Assembly (NCBI GenBank): GCA_031763025.1
Contig: JASSKH010000011.1
Location: forward strand, 12,498,580-12,562,579
DNA length: 64,000 nt
Source of the DNA: Macrocystis pyrifera
Lineage: Eukaryota; Sar; Phaeophyceae; Laminariales; Laminariaceae
Direction: 5' to 3'
A model generated the notes under the pieces. That model worked only from the letters and a program-made list of their open reading frames with translations. It was not told the DNA's origin and made no database searches. Shown here in pieces: positions 51,896 to 64,000 of the stretch; the first letter of the stretch is position 1, and each line of letters opens with the position of its first letter. Both the position numbers and the translations under genes were made by a program.

Positions 51896-54800
51896 GACCC
51901 CATACGAGCACTACGTCGAAACGTGGTCCTCAGCAAAGCGTACCTGGTATTAATTAAATATGATACGATTCGCACAAAACCAAATCACCAGGTACGCCAT
52001 GTCAGTGTAGGGGGCGTTTCCATCTTGGGAGCGTTCTTGTGAGTACCCGGCCTTACCGGAAGACAGTTTGTCAAATCAACCACATGCCTACTATAAAGAC
52101 ACGCAACTTAAAAAACAGTTAAACGCACCAACTCCCAATAACCTCTTATCTTGCGCCAGGCTGGAGCTTTTATTTAATATGAAAAGCGCTTGGGGTTTCG
52201 CGACATATCACGCAATAACACCGGCCACTCGAAAAAACAGAGCAATAGCGGCTTGATCACAGGTGTGAGGACCTTGGTTGTTTCCCCGCAATCATCCCCT
52301 GTTCCCGACCACAAGAATACGTTATAAGTAACACGTGATCGTTCCCTATGCTCGAATTTTGCTGACTTTCAGGTCTTCCAGCGCAGTGACAAATCACTCC
52401 GCCGGCCAAACCACTCTACCAGCCTAACGTACTGCAGCAGTTGCCCTTGACAGCCAAGTATTACCCAAACCCGTGATACGTTCGTTACGGTAAACGCAAA
52501 TCAAAACCGACCCTCAACCTCGGCTCGTCCGTGTCGTGATACTGCAACTCGACTGACGACAACTCCACCGATCGAAGGAAAGCTCACGCTTGCCTCTTAG
52601 TGATCACCACGAGAAAGTACAAGATAAGGCTTAATCATGAATCAAAGCATCTCCCTTCTCAGGAGAGACATACGTGTTTGTACGTCGGACGGATCATGGA
52701 CTCCCATTTCATGATCTAGATCTTCCAGGGATTATTTATCTGTGTGATCTAGCGCATATTGTCGTTTGGGAGCCGTACAACCGGCAATATCTAAGCGATG
52801 CTTCGTTGGCGGGACCCGTGCTACTACATACAAACCCTGCGTAAACAACACCTCATAATGGAAGGAGAGGACGTAGACTGTCTAAATCTTGATCTGTTTG
52901 GCGTGCGGAATATTTGCTGGCGAAGAAAGCCACAAGTAAAGCCGCATTAGCAATTGGTGTCATCAAGACTGCACAACACGAGCAAGGCTCAGAGCTCTGC
53001 TGCTGAAGAAACAAAAAAATAACCCCGGCGTCTCTCTCCACCATACGTCGAGTCGTTTCGGACAACGTTTGTGTGAAAACCGCCGCGTGTGGGGGGCAGG
53101 AGGGGTGCGTCGCTACAGGATGGTGCTAATGTGCAGCACCAAGTTGATAGTGGACAGCACCATCGTAGGAAGGAAATGGTACCAAGGAAAATCAGCAATC
53201 CTGTGTGGCGGGGCAGGAACATACCAGGGGGGGGGGGGCGTGGGAAGCAGGCACGGAGGCGGAAACGTGGTTAGCAGCTATCAGGTACTAGAGTATTTAC
53301 CCAGGTAGTCATCGTACAGCAGCAGATACGAAGAAGTGCGTGGCTTTCACGTTTGATTGGAGTATCGAGAAGCAGGCTATCGTCGTCATGTTTGCATCGT
53401 CGTCTTGTCTGATCATGCTCAGGATCATGCCATGCCATCAACGTATCATGGCCATACCATGTCATGAGCATACGTACCACGATATCTGCTTGCGATGCCA
53501 TGATCATATCGTACAAGTACTGACTTCGTGGTCATGTCAATGATGATGATAGCTTCATCATTTACGCCCGCAAAAGGTAATACATGTGTGTACGGTGCGT
53601 TAAGCGGACGTTGAAAAAGACACAGCACTGCCAAGGGGCGCATGGCCCTATTTCGATATTGGGATTTAATCACCTGAATAGTCGGAAGGCAACATGTAGT
53701 AGAGCCAGAATATCGTGGTAGGGGAATGGCATGCAGGTACTATTATGGACTGGCTAGGAAGGCAGCTTCTCTTGTTCGCGAGAGACTGTGTTGTATTATT
53801 GTCATATTGCTCCTCTTATTGATGAGAGACGGCAGGGAACCGTTCAGAATGGTTCGATAGCGGCTTGACTCAAGGCATCAACTCCACTATTCTCTCTTTC
53901 TATTCACCCGCCAGACGGATTAATATAGTGGTCCGAGAAACTTTGCCCGGACGTTAGTCTGCTCTTCTCCTGTCGGCTATCCTCACCCTTGTGCTGCAAA
54001 GGGAACGTCAGAAACACAAGATTTCTATTCGGGTGATACATGGCTTGGATACTACGACTATCCCGTGACCAACATATAGTTCCAAACTAATACATATCTC
54101 ACAGAGTGATGAACAGTTGGTATGAAGCGAAGTCAATAATGGTGTTCATAAGATGGCCCTTGTCAAGGCACAATACCCAGTGCGTGGGGAAAATATCGGC
54201 GATATTAGTAGTAGTCGATATATCTCATTCTGTTTTGCCCTTACAAAATCACGATGGGTCTTGCACCGGACGGGATATGTTCGTCTATATAGCTTCGAAA
54301 GAAAAGAAGTATGTCGTTAAAAAAGGGCCGCACATTATGTTTCACCCAAGTGCCCTATTTGTCGACGAATATCGACCAGCACTAATTTACTGGATTGAAT
54401 ATTGGAGTTAGACCCGTCGGTCGTACTCTGTCTGATGTCGGATCCGTTGGTCCGTGCCGTCCAACACAACACCGAGCGGTTGTAAATTCCTTTGGTATCT
54501 CTCGTATTATGTACTGCATATGTTTTGGCCCGCAAGCGGCTCTTTCAACGTGAAACACCTTCTGCACTTTTTAAACGCCAGAAAGCTAGCTTCACCACTT
54601 GCAGGACGAGATTGTGCTACCAATTGCCTAATATGTGCCTGGTACGGACGTTTTACCCGAAACGCGGAAAACCGACCTTACCTCCAAGCGGCACCCCCGA
54701 TTGTAAGCAGCGTGACGGTTGTGGTCCAGCCTAGCATGAGCCTCACAGACGAGTCGTACGCTTGAGAGGACGACCTGTACCAAGTCGTATTCAGTTACAT

Positions 54801-57800
54801 CCCCGACGATAGCCAAGCACACCATGTTTGGAAAGTCATTTCACGGTGGAATGAATACAGTCGTATAACTTTGTCGAGTTTCTCCACATGAGGAGTTCGA
54901 TGCATCATACAAAAAGGAGCCTCCGACCAAATTGATGCGATGCGCAGCCCAACGAGCGTTTGCAGGGCAGAAAAACGGCGAGGGTTGTTGAGTAGATTCT
55001 GGAACAGAGGGATGAACAACATGTGGTTCGTTGGGAGTGGAGAACTAACAAGTTTAGATTTTCCGATATCCAGTAAAACAACAGATAGCCTGATGAGGCC
55101 ATTTTTCCACGAACAATCCCGATTGCAAACATATTGGGTAGATCCTCGAGCGAGGACCTCCGTCAGCTCGAGCAATTTTCGCGCCAAAACTTGCCTTTCC
55201 TATACATTCCGTAGGAGTCGGTGATACGTGATACTGAGAGATGGACGAGGGGATATCCGTGAAATGGTTTGCCTTGTCTATGCCTAAGTGATGCAATGGC
55301 TGAGCGTATCACACCCATCATCCCAGATTGTTACGGCGGCTAGGCGTGCCGAAGTTACCCCCTCTTCGTCATGCATGGGGGTCTTGAAATATGATCGTAC
55401 GTCAAGCGATCGAACGCTGCCCGCTGCATCCCAGAATAAACGGAACATCAACATTCCGTTGCCCCGGGTTTTAGTATCTGGAACTGACTAAATATGGGTT
55501 CGTGGTACTGTGACTCAACCATCTCACCTTCTTAACTACTCGATAGAGCTCCAACAACTAAGAAGAGATAAGCCAACTGTCTCGTACCATGATGGTGTGC
55601 TTGTGTATATCACGCGCATTCCACGCATGTTGCTTGCTATCGTACTGAGCATACCCGAACCTAGCTTCGTACTTGTCTGGGTATCGGAATCGCCGCATTT
55701 CGGAGACGACGGCGGTCTACTTCCCGGGTACGCGACAACAAGGCACGGGTACGAGAAAGGCAGGACATGCGAGTGACACCTGCAGACTGGACTCAGAATG
55801 AACTCCCTAGCACGTAAACCAATCGACATGCCCCTTGACGACTCCCTCGTGCATATCATGCTTGCCATTTTTCCGGGATTAATCTAAATCGACTCGGTTC
55901 AAGCATCCCTTCTTGTCTGACGCATGGCCGCCCTTCACGTTGAGCCCGAAATAAAGGGCGTTAACGCCAGCGCTGGATCTCTGCCCGGCCAGATCGTAGC
56001 ATCACGTTCGTATTTCAAACAGCAGTAGTAAGAGGTCATGTGCACCCCGGCGTCTTGTAACGTTATTGGCATATTCCTGCGCTTGTGCGGGCCGCACTCG
56101 GCGGATTCGCGCGGGTCACTGATCATGCCTCCCTCATCAAGGTCGAGCAGGTGGGCATGGTGGGCCCGTAAGGAACGACGCAACCGAAACGGTCTGCCTC
56201 GCGTCGGGAAAAAGGGTCCTGAAACACGCGGAGAACTCGGAACTCGTGATCTTCGCCGAGAGGCAAGTGTACTACCATACTGCACGTAGATTGGTTTATA
56301 GAGAGTTAACCTAGTTTGCATTTGTCTAACTACTACCAGGTACGAGTGTATACTAGAGCTGCCACCCTCGGAAAGACGTGCTGTCAGTCCTGGGGCGTCC
56401 GTGAAAAAACGAAACGACAAATCACACACCCCGAGGTTAGAATGGAAAACCACTGCAACCGTTGTGATGACATTATGAAGTAAGGAAAGGAAAACATATG
56501 GCTCTCATTTTCATTTTCACTCGATTCTAGTAACCCCCCCCCCCCCTGTCTACAGAAGATAAAATATTTGACGTTTCTATTCCGGGTGTGGTCAATCTTC
56601 GGCGTGTTTTTGTTTACACTAGAGTACGCTTACTCCTCGATGAAACATTTACGCAAGTACCGTGCTGTCGTGCGTACATATCAAAATATATTTTATCGAG
56701 CGGTTGAATCTTTAGGTCTCCAGTCCAGAGGGTTCGATCTTTCGTCCGTTGCGGGACCCATTCGGGGTAAAAACATAACAATAGCACCGGTCAGCGGGAT
56801 GCCCGAAAAAAAACAACAACCCACGCCACACTTCATTTGTTTTGCAGTGAAGTCCGGAGGGGGAATGTATTATACACCATGCTAAATTCTACATAGCTCC
56901 AATCAGACCACATGTTTACCGCAGTAATGTTCTGTTTTCTGAATAAACCAAGTAACACACTAGAAGCTACATCTTTAACGAGCAGGGGATCTTGATCAGT
57001 CGTCCCCGCACTCCCAAATAATAGGAACGGCCTTACAGATCTTATAGCACAAACTTGATAGTAAATTAGCAAGTGCGGGCAAAGAAACTTGAAAATGGGG
57101 CTGCTTTGATAATTTTATATATAAGTAAGGTTTCCGTTGCTTGCTCACCTATTTGGAATATATGGCGTTTCGTATATCACACACGAACCCATGCATATAA
57201 TGGCATGGCTCTATTTCTGTGGCGTTACTAAAACCCACATTATATTTTTTACATTAAAACAAACACTGCTTATATTGAGAAACACTGCCAATACACAAGC
57301 CCATATTATTTTTTTACGCATAACAAGTACGCAGCTAAGATGAGAAAAACTCAAGACCCTCTTCTTGGAGTGTTTCTCGCAAGAAGGCACAAACTAAAAG
57401 CAAATTAATACACTGCTCTTTGTTTCCTAGATGTATGCTGCATAGACCGCAGACTGGGGTGAAGGTGCGCGATCGCGATTGAGACCTTACACCAACCGTA
57501 TTGACATATCAGATTCGTCTTCACCCTGCGAACCCCGAGCGACGATGCTATCATGGTGCATGTAGCAGCAATGATGGAGCTAATAGACGACGTCCGTGAA
57601 ATTGCGTGCCTTGTCCACACGAAGAAAATGCAAGACACATTCCACGCACACTCTGCTAGAACACCATGTCATCGCTTCGAGGCTGCTACGTGTACTGAAT
57701 CTCGCGCGTGATGACGCCGCGAGTACGTACATCGTCATTGCAGGCCAAAATAGATTCAACTTCGTACCTGGAAGAAGCTCCTCCGCCCGTGGGGATCCAA

Positions 57801-58967
57801 GGAATGGCCGTCTTCATGATGCTGTCCTTGATTGCGTATAGATGCGAGAAGCTGGGGTTCCAAAACCGTTGAAACGAACGTAAACGATCAAGAGTGGGGG
57901 ATAAAACTCATAATAGACCTAGCTGAGGCACCGACAGGAGAGAGACTATAAAATAAGACTGGCAGCGGACCAACATCAGCGTGAAAACTGGCTCATTGAA
58001 ATCATAGATGGATCATGCCAGCGAAAATATGGTTCGATGTGAAATTTTGTGTGTGAGCCGATGGAAATTAGGGGAGAACATTTCGACCACCGGGGTCACA
58101 GTGTGGCAAGGGACCCTAGCAAAAAATACGGTTTGTACGAAGGTCTCAACGGGCTACGGTCGCCGTGGGAGTGAACGCATATCTCTACCCTTGACGTTGA
58201 GGGCGGCTGGGCGAGAGGGACTGTGCGAGTAAAGCGTGATCATTCTATAACAAAAACCATTGCCGTTCCGTAGTCGTATTTCCAAGTAGATCGACCACCA
58301 ATACGTGGATGTGTTCAGGGGGGTTACAGCATTTGACGAAGCGGACATTAAAGAACATTTTCGAAGCTAATGTTCTGCAGGGGAGGACGTACAATATTCC
58401 GTACAGGGCACGTTTACCACCACGAAATATACAGGCAACATGCGCTCGGAACGAGACACTAAGACAGCTCTTCCGATTCAGCAAGTCAGCAAGTCCAGAA
58501 TCAACTCTTCATACGGGGGAATGGGTTTTCATCGTCACGGGCAAAAACCTAAGCTGCACCACCAGACAGCAATATCCACACATCTACTTCGGTTTGATGG
58601 GTCATGGCTGTATTCAATGTTGTAGCGAGAGCAAGAAAGCAATATCACCATACAGAAATCTACGCACGCACAGTCCCTGGCCAGCGTGCCCGGGAAGCTC
58701 AGCGCGAGACAGGCGATGTCTAGCTCCAGTCTGGAGGGTTCGTTCACGAACTCTCGTGTGCGTAACGCCCGCCGTGTCAAGCTCGCAGAGACGTCTGCAA
58801 AGTTTAACTCCGTTCTTTACGTTTTTCTGAATGCAAGGGTTGTTCCCCCAAGTATTTTTCTTCTCCTCCCCTGCCCCTGTGTATCTGCCCCCAAAGGCAC
58901 CTGATACGGCTGGTTTTCTTGAACAAGTACTCGTTTGGCACGCTATGCTGATCGTTTATCTACGCAC
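51896..58967. other. long stretch with no assignable gene
   Basis: Many overlapping open frames of 60-170 codons occur on both strands, including minus 55935-56453, minus 54795-55187, plus 54106-54411 and plus 56568-56885. None contains a motif I recognise, and opposing frames are equally open. Also present: a CATG-rich patch at 53390-53515, a G-run at 53228 and a C-run at 56536. The 3'-terminal exon(s) of the cellulose synthase should lie in or left of the right end of this stretch but could not be identified. Confidence 0.3.
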
Positions 58968-59143
58968 CTCTGAATAATTTTGACCCTGTGGCAGCAGGAG
59001 TCGAACGGCTGCTTGGCCCAGATTCTCATCACGATGGAGGAGAAGAATATGGACGGGACTGCAAACGAGATGTTGAACCACAGCACCGACCTCGGGAGGA
59101 ACCAGATCAGCAGCAAACCGGGCAACGGTCCGATGAAGATGGC
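58968..59143 (-). CDS. CESA: CESA exon, C-terminal transmembrane segments (last recognised)
   Basis: Acceptor CACACAG|GCCATC; donor CAGAG|GTGCG at 58967-58966. Encodes GPLPGLLLIWFLP and LWFNISFAVPSIFF hydrophobic helices, then MRIWAKQ and VKIIQ. The partner exon to the left was not found. A frame following TTGCAG near 58797 keeps phase but does not look like a CESA C-terminus. Confidence 0.85.
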
Positions 59144-62100
59144 CTGTGTGCGTGCACATGGGTGTCTAGTTAGCTTGAGGGAAGGCAAAGCAACGACAGT
59201 GGCATATTTGTTTCGGTGCAAAGGGGGTAGAACACACCTCTTCATTCGTTCTAACGTCCCGAGTAGAAGCAGTAACAGCTACGCGGTCTAATCATCCAGT
59301 ATCATCAACCACGCAACAGCGACTCGGCAAATCGTACCGCACTGTGTTGACTCCTTAGTTGGATGGATAAGGGTTGGTACCGCGTAGTACTCGGATGGGG
59401 CAAACTATCTCAGAAGCGAGTGCTGTGACGACGATCGAAGCGGTCAATCATACTCCACCTCCCCCCGTTGTCTACACAGGTAGATACACACCATGGCCGT
59501 CGCAGAATAGTAAAACATCCCGCTGACGTAGCACATCTTCTGCATTCGGGTCAGGTTGGACTGCCAGAACTCCATGTTGCACAGGAGCGTCGTGCTCCCC
59601 ATGCACCACCTATACTGCTGCATGAAGAACGCTCGAGGTTCGTCGGGACAGGCGCCCATGGCCATCACCTGTGGAATGTACTTAACCTTCTCGATGGAAC
59701 AACACATACCGTAAACGCCGGCAGCCGACGATCGACCGGTGTTAGTGGGGAGTGATAAATCACAGCGTCGACAGGGAGAGGGAAAAGGAAATAGCGGGGA
59801 AATACAGTGTATCAGGGAGAGGTCGCGCGTGAACGGGAGGGGACCAGGATGCTTACTTGCAGAACGAGGGGCAGTGGGGGGTGGGCAGGGCGAGATTACA
59901 GGAAGAAATAAACTGCACAGTAAACCATGGAAAGTGGCTGAGACCAGTGCGGAAAAAAATAGGGGAAAGCCGAGGCGCATCTTGCGGGAAGATGCCCAAC
60001 GCAAAGAAGATGCCCAACGCAATGCTTCCTGTAGGCCACTGGATGGGCTACCGATAGACACCGCACGGAAGGTAGGCGCTGGTGCTGCGGAAAAACAAAA
60101 TACGTACCATGGCTTTTACGAACCCCGGGAGGGCAAACACTTCAGGACTGACGTCCGTCCAACCTCAACTCGGACGAGCATGCTGACGTTGTGCTTTTGT
60201 GTTTATACGTATGTCTCCAAGCGAAGCAGCTTAGCAGCGAAAGCTTCCGACCAAAGCAAAACAACAAGGAATCGTATTCCCGATTGGGGTCTGTTTATAT
60301 GTGGTTTCCTCCTGGGTTCTTGTCCTGGAACTCTCCCGCAAATATGTCGCACCCAGGGCAATCTAAGCTGGGCTGCGCTCATATTCCAGTTAATCTTGAA
60401 CCGATTCCCGTCTACGCCTGCGGAAATATCGTACATAGTACCGTCTTATGCGCATTACGACTGATTCATGAGCATCCTTGACCAAGCTAATGCACCGTAA
60501 GATTGTCATTCGTGCGTGCGTTCGCCTTGGATCAGACGCTGGACGATCAGAGCTACCACGTGAACATCGTGACGCTTCCTGGACTTGCCTCCACGACTAC
60601 TAGGTGAAAACCATTCCAGAGGTGTACCTTAATACGGCGCTCGGTATAGCATCAAAGAACTTCGTCCTACCTCTCATGTTGCCGCCATCGACGAACGAGA
60701 GATACTGAACATGCCGTTGCAGACATTTTGCTTTCATTGTCGAAGCGGCGCGTTCGAATTCTGACTGAGACGTTTTCCGAAGTTGATGGCCTCTACGAAC
60801 GAGCGCGGAATATCTTGGAATGGCTTGGATTACACTCAAAACACAACGTTAGGCGGGACCACGAATTCATAACCTCTAACTCAGCATTAGGTGTTCTGCT
60901 GCACGATCGGTATTTTAATGGTTGTCGGCACTATCGCTGTCTTGCCACCGTCATAGATTGTATAAGGGAACACTTGTTGGAGGACATTGCGTTTGTTACG
61001 TGGAGTGAGTGCATTGGTAAGGTGTATTTCTTGTCAGCATGATCCAATGTATGTGTGTGCCACCACCTCGATCTGTCTCCCATCGCTCCGAACTATCGTT
61101 TTCGCTCTTCTGCTGCATTTCTTTGCATACCGTTTTTGGCCGAGCGGGGGGGTTTCAAAATGACGTGATACATCCATCGAGCACACCAAATATTGTGTAT
61201 AGACGCAAACAAAACGAGGGAGGGGTTTCGAAGACGACCTTGAATCCGAGCTGTGTGCAGTTGAAGCCGGTGTGAACATCTTCCGAGTAGCCGATCGCAG
61301 CGGTTCCGCCGAATGGGGCCAGCGCCGCCCTTCGGTATACACCGCATGTACCAACGCAGATCGCTGCATCAAATTTGTTCCGGTTCACCTATTACAGACC
61401 GTTGAAGCGCGGTTGACAGGAAAGATAAGTCGGGGAGTTAGGCATTGGAGGCGCGGAAACAGGAGCGCAAGAAGCATGATACACTCGCGCGTTTGAGTAG
61501 CTTTGTTGTAAACCGACCAATTTCGCGGTAGCACGTGCTCATCTTGAGAATGTTTTGGCCATGGTGCCAAAGTAGTACGATGTCGGCGTCTGGCGGCGTG
61601 TGCGTGAAGGACGTCGTAGCTGCAACCGGAACGTCATCCGTACCCGACCTCGACACAAAAACGCCAACGGAAATATACAACCTCAACAACGCAACCACGG
61701 AACAACCGCAAGCATGTAAAAGGAACGGATATGATTGGCAAACCATCACCTACGGTGTTTGCATCAGTACCAGCGCCACATGACAGTGCGGACGCTCTTG
61801 GACACGCACGGGTACTAATGTAAAGCTTCTGTGCGAATTACCTCATTCGTCACCTGCAAAACGATAGTGACGACTCTGCGCGAAATAACAATGTCAAATC
61901 ACCTGCACCATTCGGTAAAAGAGTTCCTGCGATACGCCCGCCCCGCGCTCGACCCACGTCTGCTCTTCTCGGTATCGAAAAAACTGGGGGGTCTGCAATA
62001 TGGCCACGTCTTCGTCGGCGAAGTACGGAGTTGTTTCCCGAAGGAACTCCGGCCTCGGGCAGAAGTCGGCATCGAAGATAACGATAATCTCCCCAGAGGT

Positions 62101-64000
62101 GCGGGCAAAGGCGTACCGAAGGTTTCCCGCTTTCTTGAGGTCTGGGCGGTTGTCCCTCCGAATGTCTGTATTGTTGCGTGCGTTCGATACAGGCGAGGAT
62201 CGGGCGACAATCAGCAACATCGTCAACAACAACACCACCAACACGATCATACCAGCAACACCACCACCAACACAAACATCAACACCACAACTTCCACTAC
62301 CGCAACCAATACCACGGTGTGTACGGGCAAGGTAATCGTGTTGGTGGCCGTCGTGTGTACGACGTGCAGTTACCTTCGAGTCACCCCACGGTAGGGGTTG
62401 CACTTTTTGGGCGAAAGGTTCCTGGCTAATTGAGTTCCTTAAGTGAGGAACTACCAGTTAGAATGAAAAAAAATACTCGTATATTCGTTTTAGGACTAGC
62501 GCATACAAGTGCCGGTCGGATGGCCCAAACGAATTTCTTCCAAGTATTGTATCAGGTGAGATATTGAGTTCCTAAAGTGAGGGACTCAGGAACGTCAGGT
62601 GCATCCCTACTGTGGGATGGCTCCTTCCTTGGCCACACCTACTTCGACGAGTTCGAGTACGAGTACTGATGGTTTTGTACGTATTGTCGACAAGACAAGG
62701 GTCAGCAAGTGCCGGTACCGTCCACCATCCACAAACGCACACAATTTGCTGATGGATAAAACTACCCTGCTGTGCGAGTACCCATAGTTTAGTTTACTTT
62801 CCATGCGATTAGTTGTCATTTTGTTGCTGTTGTCCGCGTTCAGTCGGCTGAAAGCTAAACCCACAGCGTCAACGACACCCGCATCACAAAAAGCCACTGC
62901 GGTGAATGTCTGATATCACCGAACATTGAACGGGGATCCTTCCACCCTTCTCTTTCCCCCGCCCCACCGAGAGACCTACATTTAAATCCGTACATCCTGG
63001 CGAGATGTTGAACCTCTTCTTTCCCTCCGTCGTCCAAAATGTACACCGTGACGTTCGGGTAGTCGAGGGCACTAACGTATTTCCAGGTATTGTCGAGAAG
63101 ATGCGTGGGTTCACCGCAAACGGGGAGGTAGACATCCACCGTCGGGAAGTAGCCGTCCTGTTGCGCCGTGCGAATCTTGTTGTCGTGGTCTTCTGGGTCG
63201 AAGTCGTCCCCCCACACCGCTACACCAAAATCTGCATATTAATGGTGGAACCGAACCCATGTCTTAAGCGCGAACATCTTAAGGTAATTGAGACGCGACC
63301 GGAAATTGACAGCGAATACCCCATACAACTCTGACAGTTGCCTTCTGTGTGTGCTGCCGTCGCTGCTAAGAGAGGAGATGCTAATGCATTTAGGTGTTTA
63401 CGTTGGATTGGAACATCGGAAGATCGATCAATGCACTTGTCACCTCTTCTTGGTTTGTCGGCGGAGGCAGTGGCAGTAGCGGCTATGAGGGGCCAAGTGC
63501 AACGTACCGCAACTACTCTTTTAAAATATGTACAGTCCCTGGGTAACAATCTACCATTACTTCTGTTTATGTGGTACTGGTGGCACCCAGATGCGTCGAG
63601 GGGCTCGAGGGGCTCGTTGTTTCGGTACGACAATGTATTAAAGGTAGTGTCAGTGATCGGTTGTGGCGCTTTGCACGCTACAGAAGCTGAAGAGCCAACG
63701 GTTGGGGTGAATGTCGGGGGAAGTGAACATGGAGGGTGGGAGGGGGAAGTGATGAACGCCCACGTCTTCCACCTTCATCACCTGCTGCTGTACTATTGCA
63801 TGACTTGTGAGACAAAAGTGGTGGGGTACACGGATGGGTCGTGGGATGATCGCTGTAGCTGGCTACGAATGTGTATGAATATATAAATAAATACCAGTCG
63901 CTGACGACACGTTGACCACCCCCGGCGGCGATCGCGAATGGCTTACATGAGAGCAGAAAAATATCCCATCAGAAATGAAGTCGGTATGCTGAACCAGTAG
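58968..64000 (-). CDS. CESA: cellulose synthase (GT2), six exons visible, both ends missing, in-frame TAA
   Basis: Membrane glycosyltransferase that polymerises UDP-glucose into beta-1,4-glucan at the plasma membrane. Exons, in order of transcription: 63947->64000, 62980-63344, 61903-62165, 61239-61388, 59492-59686, <58968-59143. All five introns (602, 814, 514, 1552 and 348 bp) are GT-AG and keep phase, giving about 400 residues. Catalytic motifs occur in order: LDDGG, FDADFCPR (DxD), GYSEDVHTGF and QYRWCMG (QxxRW), followed by two hydrophobic helices. Sequence style fits oomycete or brown-algal CESA more than land-plant CESA; no plant-specific or zinc-finger region is visible. A TAA at 63241-63239 interrupts the frame between WVRFHH and YADFGVAVWGDD. 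No other lesion is seen, so this is either a young pseudogene, an allele or a sequence error. N-terminal exons lie beyond the window. Confidence 0.9.
59492..59686 (-). CDS. CESA: CESA exon with QxxRW motif
   Basis: Acceptor GAGAAG|GTTAAG; donor GCCATG|GTGTGT at 59491-59490. Encodes CPDEPRAFFMQQYRWCMGS, then the start of a membrane segment (MCYVSGMFYYSATAM). Exactly 65 codons. Confidence 0.9.
61239..61388 (-). CDS. CESA: CESA exon with catalytic ED motif
   Basis: Acceptor TAATAG|GTGAAC; donor TTCAAG|GTCGTC at 61238-61237. Encodes CVGTCGVYRRAAL and GYSEDVHTGF, containing the catalytic-base aspartate. Exactly 50 codons. Confidence 0.9.
61903..62165 (-). CDS. CESA: CESA exon with DxD motif
   Basis: Acceptor ATACAG|ACATTCGG; donor GTGCAG|GTGATT at 61902-61901. 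The split codon with the previous exon reads GFKYIRRDNRPDLKKAGNLR. Contains IIVIFDADFCPR (nucleotide-sugar binding) and VAILQTPQFF. Confidence 0.9.
62200..62330. repeat. CAA/CAC trinucleotide-rich tract in a CESA intron
   Basis: Imperfect (CAACAC)n simple sequence within the 814-bp intron 62166-62979. The same intron has two copies of TGAGTTCCT(T/A)AAGTGAGG at 62431 and 62565. Confidence 0.6.
62980..63344 (-). CDS. CESA: CESA exon with first Asp motif; contains TAA
   Basis: Acceptor CACACAG|AAGG; donor AAAT|GTAGGT at 62979-62978. It encodes a membrane-proximal stretch (LNYLKMFALKTWVRFHH), then the GT-A domain start with PVCGEPTHLLDNTWKYVSALDYP and VYILDDGG. TAA at 63241-63239 is in phase. 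Using the internal AG at 63233-63232 as acceptor would avoid the stop but would not keep phase with the exon at 63947, so splicing does not obviously rescue it. Confidence 0.85.
63947..64000 (-). CDS. CESA: CESA exon (first visible), transmembrane
   Basis: Hydrophobic frame WFSIPTSFLMGYFSALI, ending in a split codon AT before the donor GTAAGC (63946-63941). Joined to the next exon it gives ALIRQLSEL in frame. It probably belongs to the N-terminal membrane region. It is short and rests on the splice signal and phase agreement. Confidence 0.6.

Noticed and set aside
54106..55300. Possible transposase or integrase in overlapping frames
   Set aside because: Both strands are open over the same bases and no catalytic motif (DDE, YxDD, HHCC) could be found, so no family can be named.
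55935..56453. 172-codon minus-strand frame as the missing C-terminus of CESA
   Set aside because: No hydrophobic segments or known CESA C-terminal words, and it lies 2.5 kb from the last recognised exon with no matching acceptor.
59739..60464. 241-codon plus-strand frame
   Set aside because: It lies wholly inside the 1552-bp CESA intron and has a low-complexity Lys/Arg/Gly-rich start. It contains an 18-bp microduplication (GAAGATGCCCAACGCAA twice near 59990-60022), typical of non-coding drift.
63338..63886. 182-codon plus-strand frame at the right end
   Set aside because: It overlaps the CESA exon and intron on the opposite strand and has no recognisable motif. It is most likely a chance frame.

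Overview
The window looks like a gene-poor, repeat-dense stretch of a nuclear genome from a photosynthetic stramenopile, most likely a brown alga or a close relative. The evidence is a cellulose synthase gene split by GT-AG introns of 348-1552 bp, an LTR retrotransposon whose reverse transcriptase resembles those I know from oomycetes and other stramenopiles, many CAG-type microsatellites, long G/C homopolymers, and very little uninterrupted coding sequence. The lineage is an inference; nothing here proves the species.

Layout. Bases 1-15800 are a mosaic of old mobile-element debris: unclassified dispersed repeats (called A-E here), truncated 3' ends of one LINE family, tRNA-derived SINEs, and a 105-bp TA-flanked MITE family. 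Bases 15802-21581 are a tandem array of seven ~826-bp units whose variants alternate, giving a 1652-bp higher-order period. A diverged relative of the unit lies outside the array at about 22410-22860. Bases 23390-28300 hold more LINE tails, including a MITE inserted inside another MITE beside two tail-to-tail LINE ends. They also hold one possible hypothetical exon at 25373-25824.

Bases 28758-36300 hold one long LINE on the minus strand (APE-type endonuclease plus reverse transcriptase). It is broken by a frameshift, an internal deletion and a complete 3.6-kb LTR retrotransposon (30479-34108, plus strand). The LTR element has 232/231-bp LTRs and a 4-bp target duplication, but lacks RNase H and integrase. 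Bases 36477-37153 hold a SINE interrupted by about 320 bp rich in perfect inverted repeats, two of them interlocked as in a pseudoknot; this is the most unusual unexplained sequence in the window. Bases 38000-52000 carry minisatellites, second copies of repeats C and D, and weak fragments of possible hypothetical genes. I recognise nothing in 52000-58960.

The one clearly conserved host gene is the cellulose synthase at the right edge (minus strand, exons between 58968 and the window end). Five introns splice in phase and all GT2 catalytic motifs are present. However, an in-frame TAA sits in the exon at 62980-63344, so the gene is either newly broken or carries a sequencing error. Both gene ends are missing: the 5' end lies beyond base 64000 and the last exon(s) left of 58968 could not be identified.

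The pieces do not form a pathway. The window is best read as a cellulose synthase gene beside a large region built by LINE, SINE, MITE and LTR insertions and local tandem amplification. Boundaries of diverged repeats are approximate (tens of bases); boundaries of the MITEs, LTRs, satellite units and cellulose synthase exons were placed to the base by reading the junctions.
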